A DNA stretch of 64,000 nucleotides from Bradyrhizobium sp. Ec3.3 (GTDB taxonomy: Bacteria; Pseudomonadota; Alphaproteobacteria; Rhizobiales; Xanthobacteraceae): positions 18,440 to 82,439 of the forward strand of contig NZ_AXAS01000045.1 of assembly GCF_000472925.1 (NCBI RefSeq). The letters are read 5' to 3'. Below the pieces are notes generated by a model. The model made no database searches, was not told where the DNA came from, and saw only the letters and a list, made by a program, of their open reading frames with translations. The translations under genes were made by a program, and so were the position numbers. Within the stretch, counting starts at the first letter, position 1; the number at the start of each line of letters is the position of its first letter. Below, one piece after another: positions 46,876 through 55,270 of the stretch.

Positions 46876-48264
46876 GTGCTGGAACGCAAGTCGGAGTACG
46901 GCGCAAAATATAGCGACTGCCTCAGAATACTTCGTCCTTATGACTACTATTCGAGGTGCGTTAGCCTGGTGGACGCGGACAAGCCGGAGCGAGCAATTGT
47001 CGCCTATTGCCAAGGGGTATTGGCTGACTGGCGCTCTGGCAGAGCCGAAAGCGAGGAGACGACCAGAACCATCACGGGCATTTCCGATGTCGGGTCTGAT
47101 ATTCAGGCTTACCTTGATGCTATGCGCGAAGCTCATCTGCAACTCGCGATGGGTAATTTTCGTGATGCATTGTTAGTTTTATCGGCTATCCACGATGGGA
47201 TTGATCGTATCCTTCGCGCGGAAAAAGATTATGTAGTTGCCGAAGCTATGCTGAAGGATTTGGGAGAGTCGCAGAGTGACGAGGCCCGCAGGATCTTAGA
47301 TGAATGGGATGACCTGAAGGACGAAGAGCCCGAGCTTTGGTGCCGAATGCGACTACTGCTCTTGCTCGCGCACGTTCAACTAGGGCGGTTCGATGACGCC
47401 CGGCGAACTGAAAGACAAATTGCTGGTTCTTTAGCGGTAAGAGGAAAGTTCGATCGTGGTGCAGACAGACAGCTGCAACGGCTACTTTGCTTGAGCGAGA
47501 TGCACAGCACCGCGGAGGTGTCTCGACGCCGGATCGGACAGGCGTGTCAGTACTACGAAAGACAGCTAGCGAATAAGGGCTTTACTGACCTGTACGAGTA
47601 TTTCATCTGCCTCACTAACAAATCCGGCAACGCAATCACAAATTCGGCGTTTGATGAGGCAATCCAGGACGCCGGGCGAGCTCTGCTAATCTGTCGAGAG
47701 TATCCAACAATAAGGCTTCCAGCCCAATGGGCGGCAGCCAACAATCTTTTGGTCGCAGCGGTTCTGAACGATCAAGTCTCGCCTGCCGATGCTGTTCAGT
47801 CCCTGAAGGAGCTATTGTCCCGCTTTCCTCAACTCGATGACGACTTAATCATCCATTCAAATATAGGTTGCTTCGAGATCATCGGCGGCGCTTTGGAGTC
47901 GGCGCTAGATGCCTTTGCACGAAATGAGGATCGGCTCCAATCTACACCGGACATTGATCCCTACTATCGTTTCTTGTCAGAAAGTAACCGGGCTATTGCG
48001 CTCCACCTTAAGGGAGACGTTTCCGGAAAGGAATTGTGGACCAAGTGTGAATGTCTGATAGATCGTCTTGCACCGAATTGTCGCTCTGAACTAGCGGCGC
48101 GCCATAAGGCCCTGACTCCTCTTTTCGATGACCGAGGATCGTCCGATCAGGCTGCATGGGATAGGTACCTTAATGCGATAGCGTCGAACAATCCTCGATA
48201 TCGAGGCAAAACTTTTCGACGTGGTGTTTTCCTAAGTGATATCCAAATTTGGTCGAGCTTCTGA
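46876..48264 (+). CDS. TPR-like sensor half of the STAND protein, after in-frame TAA
   Basis: This frame is in phase with 45787 and starts right after the TAA at 46825, so it is the C-terminal half of the same protein (about 480 residues). It is built from repeated helical pairs typical of TPR repeats (QAYLDAMREAHLQLAMGNF; RDALLVLSAIHDGIDRIL; CRMRLLLLLAHVQLGRFDD; ANNLLVAAVLNDQ), which in STAND proteins bind the trigger. If translated alone, ATG 46876 could serve. The last 33 bases overlap the convergent ATP-grasp gene. Confidence 0.75.
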   Translation: MLERKSEYGAKYSDCLRILRPYDYYSRCVSLVDADKPERAIVAYCQGVLADWRSGRAESEETTRTITGISDVGSDIQAYLDAMREAHLQLAMGNFRDALLVLSAIHDGIDRILRAEKDYVVAEAMLKDLGESQSDEARRILDEWDDLKDEEPELWCRMRLLLLLAHVQLGRFDDARRTERQIAGSLAVRGKFDRGADRQLQRLLCLSEMHSTAEVSRRRIGQACQYYERQLANKGFTDLYEYFICLTNKSGNAITNSAFDEAIQDAGRALLICREYPTIRLPAQWAAANNLLVAAVLNDQVSPADAVQSLKELLSRFPQLDDDLIIHSNIGCFEIIGGALESALDAFARNEDRLQSTPDIDPYYRFLSESNRAIALHLKGDVSGKELWTKCECLIDRLAPNCRSELAARHKALTPLFDDRGSSDQAAWDRYLNAIASNNPRYRGKTFRRGVFLSDIQIWSSF

Positions 48265-49350
48265 CAAGGAAGCTGAATTGAATCTACCAATTGTCACAAG
48301 AGCCGCCATTAGGTCTGAATGACGAAGGCCAGCACTTCTGAAGGAAAACGAACACGAGCTGTGATCAGTGAGGTGGGGTGGCGTGTTGAAATCCGTTATA
48401 AATATTTGTTGTCCTAAAGTGACCCGGAAATCGACGCGAGCCAGCCCTGATAGACCGAGCGCGGCGTAAGCCGCCTCCGCAGTCAATTTCAATGCCTCAG
48501 CGCAACTTGGGAACGGATCCGAAAAGTCGTAAAACTCATAGTTGCCGCCGAGAACAATATCGTTCGTTAGAATCGCCTCACCGAGCAGTCTTTGTTTGCT
48601 TGTCTCGATGCCGACCGCGGCCGGGCAGGTCGCGCGAGGATATGGAAATACTGGCACTTCTACTTCGTAGCCTGGTATGAATGTTTGAACGAGGATGGGC
48701 TGGCGAAACGCAGACGACATGCGCTGCAGGAAATCGAGTTTCGAGTCATCGTAAGAAAAAACATTCTGTTCATCGATTCCGATGCTCGATGATTCACAGC
48801 ACGGCTTGCAGATGACACGCACGCCCGATTCAGGAGCTCCATTCCGCCAGCCATACTGCAGATCGTACAACCAGCTCTCGGGGACGGGGAAGTTCAGGGA
48901 TTCCAGTAGCCGAAAGGTATAGAACTTGTTTTCTAGGAGCGCCGCCGTTAGGCCATCAGCCGAGCAAATTGGGATTTGACAGAGATCGCAGAAGGCTGGG
49001 ACTAAGCTAGTCCTGGCCCGTCCCGTTCCTGAACCTGTCGTATTGAATACGTACTTGTCTGAGTATGGGATTGCCCGCCAATCTCCATTAAGCACAGCGC
49101 GCAGGGATGCACGTTCGCCATCGTAGACGGTGACCGCAAATCCAGCGTCTCGCAAGCCAGCTAACAGCTCAGATTTCTCACCATCATCCAGATACTCGGC
49201 AACAATCGAGTGCCATTTGTAGTCGATTGCCAAAGCGTTTTCCTCAGGTTCATTCCATACGAACGAGAGGTGTGTGTTGGCCGAATTTCTGAGCGTGGCG
49301 CTCAATTCTTGCTCAAGGCGCCCCCAGCGAGAGTCATCTCTAGTATGCAT
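48232..49350 (-). CDS. ATP-grasp ligase of unknown substrate (D-Ala-D-Ala ligase-like fold)
   Basis: The 372-residue protein has the ATP-grasp layout: an N-terminal pre-ATP domain (SIVAEYLDDGEKSELLAGLR), AALLENKFYTFRLLESLNFP with the binding lysine, SGVRVICKPCCESSSIGID, LVQTFIPGYEVEVPVFPYP and the metal site GLARVDFRVTLGQQIFITDF, then NTPPHLTDHSS. These enzymes join a carboxylate to an amine using ATP. D-Ala-D-Ala ligases end in N-T-x-P-G; here NTPPHL. The ATG at 49350 overlaps the 18-bp repeat. It converges on the STAND gene. Confidence 0.8.
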   Translation of the reverse strand: MHTRDDSRWGRLEQELSATLRNSANTHLSFVWNEPEENALAIDYKWHSIVAEYLDDGEKSELLAGLRDAGFAVTVYDGERASLRAVLNGDWRAIPYSDKYVFNTTGSGTGRARTSLVPAFCDLCQIPICSADGLTAALLENKFYTFRLLESLNFPVPESWLYDLQYGWRNGAPESGVRVICKPCCESSSIGIDEQNVFSYDDSKLDFLQRMSSAFRQPILVQTFIPGYEVEVPVFPYPRATCPAAVGIETSKQRLLGEAILTNDIVLGGNYEFYDFSDPFPSCAEALKLTAEAAYAALGLSGLARVDFRVTLGQQIFITDFNTPPHLTDHSSCSFSFRSAGLRHSDLMAALVTIGRFNSASLSEARPNLDIT

Positions 49351-49366
49351 AATTCCGAGTTATGTG
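49349..49366 (-). repeat. 18-bp inverted repeat, right copy
   Basis: Exact inverse of 45757-45774. On the coding strand of the ATP-grasp gene it reads CACATAACTCGGAATTAT and runs into the start codon ATG. Confidence 0.85.
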
Positions 49367-50106
49367 TTGTTGGAGCCCCGAATTGGTTGCCCCGAAAGTC
49401 CCAATACTAGTAACCCGGGAAGAAAAGGCAATAGAACAACCGCTGGTCACAAAGACTGTGGTCATTTTATACAGCTGGAGCTGGCCACGGGTGTTTCCTC
49501 CAGGTGCAATAAGCTTGGGCGGGCCATCAATCCGCGGCCCGATATAGCACAAGCCATTTTCCGGAATGTAACGTTTGCGGCGGATACAACACGGCGTCAA
49601 CACCCGCCGCGTACAGGATGCGAGCGCCTTCTCATCTATTACGTTCAGCAAGAAACATGACAGCGCACTCGATGCGCCCGTTTGGGTGATACTGGGACGG
49701 GGGCGGACGGAATCAGGATCATAGACCCCCTTGACCCGGTGAAGTCTGGACGCCGGTCCCGCTCTCACGACCTGTGGCAGGGTCGCGGCAATCGCTTGCC
49801 CGCCGTTTTTTTCCGCGCACTCGAAGGTCCAGGAGCTTCAACGTCTGAGCAATCGAACGTGAGGTGGCGCATAAATGCTGCAGAGGATGGCCGAAAAACG
49901 CACGATGCGATCCCAATCATAGGACTAAAGTCGCCGCTCCGGTGGACGGGAGGGCGCGCGGCAGCAACTACACGACACGCACCGTGGAGAAGCAATTTAA
50001 GCAGTCTTCGCGTTGGGTGCCGGCAGGATCGTTCGCTTCGTACGGAGTTTGCTCGCCGAAAACAAATTTCATTTGGTCCATAGATTAGTCGGTCAAGAGA
50101 AGTGAA
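49367..50106. other. No supported gene
   Basis: About 740 bases with frames on both strands (up to 142 codons), none with recognisable protein features. It lies outside the right copy of the 18-bp repeat and may be older flanking DNA. Confidence 0.4.
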
Positions 50107-50346
50107 ATGGCTACTTACAAAGACGCGAACTATCTGCAACAATCTTCCAGCGAAGCTTTTGATCAGGATTACGGGCCAGGAGCCGCAGCTCGCCATGCCG
50201 GAATTTACCGGTGCATGGGCTGTCATCGCGAGATCGGTATTGCAGCAGATCACGTATTGCCGCCGCAAGGACATCACGCGCACACCCCCTCGCAAGGATC
50301 GATCCGGTGGCGTCTGATTGTCTACGCTGACCATAAGCCAAAATAG
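50107..50346 (+). CDS. Small zinc-ribbon-like conserved protein
   Basis: The 79-residue protein has IYRCMGCHREIGIAADHVLP and PPQGHHAHTPSQGSIRWRLI. This CxxC plus His pattern is seen in a widespread short protein of unknown function (proteins annotated only as small conserved protein). AGAAG lies just before the ATG. A terminator-like hairpin follows at 50358. Zn binding is inferred. Confidence 0.75.
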   Translation: MATYKDANYLQQSSSEAFDQDYGPGAAARHAGIYRCMGCHREIGIAADHVLPPQGHHAHTPSQGSIRWRLIVYADHKPK

Positions 50347-50357
50347 CGTCACAAGCG

Positions 50358-50382
50358 AAGTCCGGCGAAAGTCGGACTTTTG
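50358..50382 (+). terminator. Hairpin with T-run after the zinc-ribbon gene
   Basis: AAGTCCG and its inverse CGGACTT flank an 8-base loop, followed by TTT, 12 bases after the stop at 50346. Confidence 0.55.
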
Positions 50383-50513
50383 CGTTTACGAGCGTATCGC
50401 AACTGAATCCTGTCGCATTCGATCGCTCGGGACACGTGGTCGTTGGCAAGTTGAGCGAAAAGTCCAATGAACGCGCTTGTTCGCGTAGCCAAGATTTCAG
50501 CCAAAGGCCGGAC

Positions 50514-50708
50514 ATGTTCGATGTGTACCTAAACGACAAACATGATCTGCTGGTTATTCCCCAGGGAGCTCCGCTGCCTGTCACGGATGCACTGGCGAAG
50601 TGGCGAAAAAAGAAGACAAGGGTGATCGGCGTTAGTCATGAGATCAGATTAGCTGTTCAGAAGCAGGGCTATTACATGCGAAAGGCGCGAGATTTCGGCA
50701 AACATTAG
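50514..50708 (+). CDS. Small conserved protein of rhizobial type
   Basis: The 64-residue protein (MFDVYLNDKHDLLVIPQGAP; WRKKKTRVIGVSHEIRLAVQ; KQGYYMRKARDF) resembles short proteins common in Bradyrhizobium, function unknown. The conserved part begins at ATG 50514; the longer frame from 50436 is not convincing. Confidence 0.6.
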   Translation: MFDVYLNDKHDLLVIPQGAPLPVTDALAKWRKKKTRVIGVSHEIRLAVQKQGYYMRKARDFGKH

Positions 50709-50983
50709 GAAGAACTCTATCGTCGATCGAGGCAAATCGACGCTCCTGGCCTGAACCCACGAAACGGACGCTTGAACACGTAGCTGACTTTAAATGGTAG
50801 ATGGCCAGTCGGAAGCCGCCGTGTAAGGGACCGAAGCGCTGCGTTCACGGCCACAGATTAATGTCTGTCTCGCCACGCTCTCGCACGCGATCCTGTTGAC
50901 CGCCTCGTCCGAACTCCTGCAGCCACGCATGCGTGCCAAGTTGAATGATCTGTGCCGAGAACGGGAGGGCTTGAAAACCAGGG
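50709..50983. other. No gene seen
   Basis: About 275 bases. No feature recognised. Confidence 0.3.
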
Positions 50984-51499
50984 CTAATGCCCGGAGTCGG
51001 AACGAGACTCCTGATTAATACTATCCCAGTTTTCTCGATAGTAAGCTTCCACCCTCTCACGCAGGTCTTCCCCGGCATCGTCTAGAATTTGGAATGGGGT
51101 CGACGCATGAGGAAGCAAACCAATACGATCAAGCGCTTCTTTTCTCTGTCCGGCAACGAGGAGAGTCTTTGCAAGACGCTGAAATTCCGGTGAGAGCCTG
51201 AAGCTCTCAAGATAGGCAGAGGCTCGCCGAACGCTCTCCGCCACCCGTGCAAACTCTTGCTGCAGTGGTTGCACAGCCGCCTGAATGCGCTGATGCAGCT
51301 CGGCCCAGGACCTGAGCTGCTCTGCCATTTGCTTTTGAATAGCGGGAAAGACCCGTAACGCATCCTTGCCAATCTTGGCAAAAGCGGTCGCGTCGATAGC
51401 TGGAAAAATCTTCGGATTAACCTTTGACGCATGTTCAAAGGCCTTTATTGCTGCAACAACGCTTGGCGGAACTGCCGGTGGGCTCCGGTTCTCGGTCAT
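50984..51499 (-). CDS. Helical protein downstream of Fic, unknown function
   Basis: The 171-residue protein from ATG 51499 is helical and rich in A, Q and R (AAIKAFEHASKVNPKIFPAI; MAEQLRSWAELHQRIQAAVQ; RVAESVRRASAYLESFRLSP). The conserved P-E-F-Q-R repeats suggest a coiled coil. The gene starts 21 bases after the Fic gene on the same strand, so the two are likely cotranscribed. No family recognised. Confidence 0.55.
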   Translation of the reverse strand: MTENRSPPAVPPSVVAAIKAFEHASKVNPKIFPAIDATAFAKIGKDALRVFPAIQKQMAEQLRSWAELHQRIQAAVQPLQQEFARVAESVRRASAYLESFRLSPEFQRLAKTLLVAGQRKEALDRIGLLPHASTPFQILDDAGEDLRERVEAYYRENWDSINQESRSDSGH

Positions 51500-51520
51500 T
51501 CGCTGCCTCGTCCAGACCAT

Positions 51521-52624
51521 TTAGCCTTCTGCGAGAGAATAGCTCGTGCTACGTCCACCCGCCGCGTCTTTTTTAAGAACCCCCCAAGCAACCAATTCGT
51601 CAATGTCGCGCGAAGCTGTCGCCTGTGAAACCTTCGTCAATAAACCCCATTTGGATGAAGTAAGTTTTCCTTCGAAGCCATCGAGCAAACGATTGAGGAC
51701 CTTTCGCTGGCGATCATTGAGTGCCAGTTCGCGGAATTTTTCCCAAAAGCTAGCCTTGCGTAGCACGCTCCCTAAGATTTCCTCGGCCCCATCGAATGCG
51801 CGATCCAGGCAATCTAAGAACCACTTCAGCCAATCCGTGATATCGAGATCACCTTTCTGAGTCGCTTCGAGGATGTCGTAGTATCCATTCCGCTCTTTGC
51901 GGATCTGAGCTGACATGCTGTAGAAGCGCTGCCTACTCTCTTCCGACCGGGCCAGCGCGAGGTCAACAATTGCTCGTGCAATACGGCCATTGCCGTCCTC
52001 GAACGGGTGGATGGTGACAAACCAAAGATGAGCAATGGCCGCCTTGAGAACGGGATCAAGCGAGCCACTGTTATTGAACCAGGCAAGGAAGTCTTCCGTC
52101 GCCTTTTCGAGCTTGTCGGCAGCAGGCGCTTCATAATGGACCTTAGACTTGCCAATCAGGCCAGATACCACCTGCATCGGCCCTGACTTATCGTCCCGCC
52201 AACCACCCACTTTGATTTTGCTCATGCCACTATAGCCGGTGGGAAACAGCGAAGCGTGCCAACCGAACAGCCTTTCCTTCGTCAAGGGCTGTTCGTACTT
52301 CTCAGTTGCGTCGAGCATCATCTCGACCACACCTTCAACGTTGCGGTCGGCAGACGGCAACCCGCCGACATCCATACCAAGACGTCGAGCTATGGATGAG
52401 CGGACCTGATCTCGATCCAGCTTCTCGCCTTCGATCTCGCTAGATTTGACGATTTCTTCTGTCAGAGTTTGAAGAGAAGCCTCTGCACGAAGGTTGAACC
52501 CCAGCTGCTCCATACGGCCGATTAGGCGACCCTGCTTGTGGCGAACAGCGGCCAGCTTTTCGGTGAGTTCGTCAGTCTGCCATGAGAAGTCAGGCCAGCC
52601 TTCTAGTTGGTGAATATGGCTCAT
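51521..52624 (-). CDS. Fic family protein, intact (class II, DUF4172 N-terminus)
   Basis: From ATG 52624 the protein reads MSHIHQLEGWPDFSWQTDEL, the usual opening of this Fic class (DUF4172). The inhibitory helix is VKSSEIEGE (S-x-x-x-E-G) at about 68-73, placed N-terminal, so class II. The active site is TIHPFEDGNGRIARAI. A C-terminal winged helix follows (ASRDIDELVAWGVLKKD). It probably AMPylates a protein target. A longer start at 52723 is possible. It stands in an operon with the genes at 52967 and 51499. Confidence 0.9.
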   Translation of the reverse strand: MSHIHQLEGWPDFSWQTDELTEKLAAVRHKQGRLIGRMEQLGFNLRAEASLQTLTEEIVKSSEIEGEKLDRDQVRSSIARRLGMDVGGLPSADRNVEGVVEMMLDATEKYEQPLTKERLFGWHASLFPTGYSGMSKIKVGGWRDDKSGPMQVVSGLIGKSKVHYEAPAADKLEKATEDFLAWFNNSGSLDPVLKAAIAHLWFVTIHPFEDGNGRIARAIVDLALARSEESRQRFYSMSAQIRKERNGYYDILEATQKGDLDITDWLKWFLDCLDRAFDGAEEILGSVLRKASFWEKFRELALNDRQRKVLNRLLDGFEGKLTSSKWGLLTKVSQATASRDIDELVAWGVLKKDAAGGRSTSYSLAEG

Positions 52625-52790
52625 AATCTCTGCATCCTTTGATGAGATTATGCGCGCAATCTCGTCATCCGCAATGCTATTCTCGTCATTTTGCGATGAG
52701 AATGTACACTGCATTCCCTTCATATTATCCTAAGACACTAAAATCATTAGTCTTTTTTACCCGGAAAGAACCTCAAAATTTGCCCATCCC

Positions 52791-52967
52791 TCATACCCCT
52801 TGGGGCCGGAGCATTTCGACCAACTCCTGGGGCAACCCAAGATAAGCCTTTTCCCTCTCCGTCTCGGACATCAGCTTTGGGCTCAATTCCCGCATGTCCA
52901 GGCCACGTTCGTTTATCTCATCAATGGCATCACCAAATCGCTGGATTATGAGTCCGCGTGAACTCAT
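52791..52967 (-). CDS. 58-residue small protein between two operon genes
   Basis: A short frame from ATG 52967 to TGA 52791 encodes MSSRGLIIQRFGDAIDEINE, then RGLDMRELSPKLMSETEREK and a tail AYLGLPQELVEML. Its start overlaps the end of the gene before it by 38 bases in another frame, like coupled genes. The residue pattern is acidic and helical, not random. No family recognised. Confidence 0.5.
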   Translation of the reverse strand: MSSRGLIIQRFGDAIDEINERGLDMRELSPKLMSETEREKAYLGLPQELVEMLRPQGV

Positions 52968-53442
52968 CCGGCGGCTTCGGCCAGCCTCCTTTCACGAACG
53001 ACAAAGAATTTAGGGCAACGCACCGATGGAAGTGCACCCTCAAAGCGCTGTCCGTAAGTGGTCGTAGGTAAGGATTTCGCTTATAGGCGAGCTTCCATGC
53101 CTCGTACCGCCGCATTTGCTTCGGCACATCGAAAACCGTGTCAAACTCACCTTCGTCCATACCTTTGTAAACGACAGGCGTGCGGGTTCTATAGTGAGCC
53201 CACCTATTAGCGATTAGATCGAGCAGCCCGGCCTTCCAATATTGCTCTTCCAAGGCAATTGCCTCGAAGATCCCGAGCCCGAAAGCAAGCCGACCATCAG
53301 GCAGGCGCTGGACATGCTTTTCCGAGATGTAAACGACAGAATCGATATGTGGAAAACGCGCGCTACCCGTCTTCATCTTCCGGTGAATCGAGTGGAGGAC
53401 CACTTGCGGGCTAAATTCGGGAATTTGTGAGTTCAACAACAC
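52930..53442 (-). CDS. C-terminal part of an uncharacterised protein split by in-frame TAA
   Basis: This frame is in phase with 53865. It reads FPHIDSVVYISEKHVQRLPD, then ALEEQYWKAGLLDLIANRW, and YEAWKLAYKRNPYLRPL. Directly upstream, after the TAA at 53506-53508, the same frame gives QFRDYRARNPRKNSFSVCVL, so the real C-terminal part starts there. The arrangement of DSVVYISE and a helical C-terminus recalls uncharacterised proteins with a restriction-type fold, but I cannot assign a function. Confidence 0.6.
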   Translation of the reverse strand: MLLNSQIPEFSPQVVLHSIHRKMKTGSARFPHIDSVVYISEKHVQRLPDGRLAFGLGIFEAIALEEQYWKAGLLDLIANRWAHYRTRTPVVYKGMDEGEFDTVFDVPKQMRRYEAWKLAYKRNPYLRPLTDSALRVHFHRCVALNSLSFVKGGWPKPPDEFTRTHNPAIW

Positions 53443-53505
53443 ACAAACCGAAAATGAGTTCTTACGCGGATTACGCGCCCGGTAATCCCGAAACTGCGAG
53501 TTTGC

Positions 53506-53865
53506 TTAGCGCAGGACCGTCTCGATAGTCTGCGAAAGATTATTGGAAAGTGCCGCTCGGATATCCTCAACATTGCTCAGCTTGTCGAGATCCTTATCGA
53601 TCGACCTACTTCCGTAGAAGACTGGTGCTTCCGCTGGATCGACCTTGGACTGGTAGACTTCGTTCAACCGGTCAGTCTGCTCAGCCTCAAGATGCTTCAT
53701 CTCAAGCAAAATAAGATCGCGGAAACAGGCAAAGTCCGGAAACTTGCCGAGCCTCGCCTCAACATCCTTCTGGTCGTCGAGCGAACGGCCGCGAAGAACC
53801 TTACGTACAAACTGCGTGAAGGCCGCCTGAAGGTCAGGGGGGCCACCGTGCCACTCGACGTGCAT
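53506..53865 (-). CDS. N-terminal part of the same uncharacterised protein
   Basis: A 119-residue frame: LQAAFTQFVRKVLRGRSLDD, LILLEMKHLEAEQTDRLNEV, APVFYGSRSIDKDLDKLSNV, ending LSQTIETVLR and TAA 53506-53508. The next codons continue the same protein in the same frame down to 52930, about 312 residues in total. The stop may be a mutation. The ORF begins at ATG 53865, divergent from the small gene at 53987. Confidence 0.6.
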   Translation of the reverse strand: MHVEWHGGPPDLQAAFTQFVRKVLRGRSLDDQKDVEARLGKFPDFACFRDLILLEMKHLEAEQTDRLNEVYQSKVDPAEAPVFYGSRSIDKDLDKLSNVEDIRAALSNNLSQTIETVLR

Positions 53866-53986
53866 TTTCCTTTCCTCGTCTCGTTACCGCTAGAAAGCTT
53901 CTCACCAGACCTGATTCCTATCAATACGGCGTGGCGAAATTCGGATATCGTTAGGCAAATTGCGATCTCCGAATCACAGGTGGGAA

Positions 53987-54181
53987 ATGCCCTCATCAGA
54001 ATTCAAAGCCGAGGTTAAGGAGCGCAATCCCGGCGAGCCTTGCTTTGTCGTGATCAATACGGACCAGTCTATCGGTCTTGATTCCAAGCAAATCATTTTC
54101 CATCTCCCCGAAGGCACGGGCCTCGCGGAGGCTCACCAACTCGCAACCGCTCTGAGTGGCCTAACCGTTTCTGTTCGTTAG
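53987..54181 (+). CDS. Small protein of unknown function
   Basis: A 64-residue frame (MPSSEFKAEVKERNPGEPCF; VVINTDQSIGLDSKQIIFHL; PEGTGLAEAHQLATALSGLT) with a regular beta/helix pattern. It is divergent from the split gene at 53865 by 121 bases. Only moderate support. Confidence 0.4.
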   Translation: MPSSEFKAEVKERNPGEPCFVVINTDQSIGLDSKQIIFHLPEGTGLAEAHQLATALSGLTVSVR

Positions 54182-54223
54182 CTCGCACATCCTACCTATG
54201 TCGGAGATAGGCAGCGGCCTTCA

Positions 54224-55207
54224 TCACCCACCCGCACCGGGAGTGGAGATATTCCACTTGGCCTTGAGCAGCTTCGAAAGCTCGGCCGCTTCGCCCACCG
54301 TGAGATTTGACATCGCATCAGCTAGTCTCATCAACTTCACGGAGACATTCCTGATGGGTGCGTTCAGGATGTTTGGCTGGCCGAGCGGCCAGCCTGCCAA
54401 TGCCGCGCGGGCATCTTCGGGGGTCTTGAACAGGAGTGGATTGGCAATGAACTGGATGGCGCGCCCAAACGAGCCATCCGCGTAGGATCGCTCGTTCACA
54501 AATCCGATGAAGTGCAAGCGCTCGCGGGCCTGGGCGGCCCCCTTCATGTCAGTGGTGGTGCTAAATACTCCGCTGATCAGCTTGCCTTGCCAATGGCGAC
54601 GATTGAAAGGGGGGCGCACACACTCGCCGCCAAGTGCTACATGCACGCGGTCCCACTCGTCCCCTCCGTTGAGAAACGTGCGAAAGTCCACGAGCAGCAC
54701 GTGCGTGGCTGATGTAATTGGCGGAAACTTGTGAGGCTTGCCTTCCTTTTCAAACTTCTGGCAGAAGCGCTGGACGGCCTTAAGCGTTTCACCTTCTTCG
54801 GATTGCTTGGGATCTTCATTGGTGGTGCTTAGGTTTCGGCTAACCAGCACTGCGCCATCTCCAAAGTGCTTAGTCGAGGTGGCGTCCCGAACCGCCTTGG
54901 TCTCCTCTAATCGCATCATCTCGACGAGGAAATCACGGCCGCCGCACGTAAAGCCGAGATCAAGCGTGGACTCGCCTTCGCCTGCTGTTTCGTAGCGAGG
55001 CTGAATGCCGGCCTTGTGCACGCTGTGGCCGAAGCGCAGCTCGAACAACTTCGCCTTGTTCTCTCCCTTCAATCCTCCGTTAGCGTTGATGTCGTCTACC
55101 AGCGGCTTGGCCCATGGCACGGCCTCATGCTCCTTCATGAGCGTTTCCATGAAGTCCCCCTCATCGCCGGTCAGAAAATCAAACGTAAACTCGTCGCGCT
55201 TGGCCAT
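54224..55207 (-). CDS. Uncharacterised protein with PD-(D/E)xK-like core
   Basis: The 327-residue protein has LFELRFGHSVHKAGIQPRYE, then STLDLGFTCGGRDFLVEMMR (about 55-100). The order E ... D ... E in a strand pair after a helix resembles the core of PD-(D/E)xK nucleases, though the final lysine is not seen (EMMR/LEETK). A long mixed region follows (HVLLVDFRTFLNGGDEW; IRNVSVKLMRLADAMSNLTV). It lies alone on the minus strand between other unknown genes. Function unproven. Confidence 0.5.
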   Translation of the reverse strand: MAKRDEFTFDFLTGDEGDFMETLMKEHEAVPWAKPLVDDINANGGLKGENKAKLFELRFGHSVHKAGIQPRYETAGEGESTLDLGFTCGGRDFLVEMMRLEETKAVRDATSTKHFGDGAVLVSRNLSTTNEDPKQSEEGETLKAVQRFCQKFEKEGKPHKFPPITSATHVLLVDFRTFLNGGDEWDRVHVALGGECVRPPFNRRHWQGKLISGVFSTTTDMKGAAQARERLHFIGFVNERSYADGSFGRAIQFIANPLLFKTPEDARAALAGWPLGQPNILNAPIRNVSVKLMRLADAMSNLTVGEAAELSKLLKAKWNISTPGAGG

Positions 55208-55270
55208 GGATTCACCTTAACACATTCGCGGAGGCCCTGATGAGGCGGTGGAATGCTGATCGGACTGTAC

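Noticed and set aside
49340..49768. Frames of 128-142 codons to the right of the ATP-grasp gene
   Set aside because: Overlapping frames on both strands, none with regular protein character; left unannotated.
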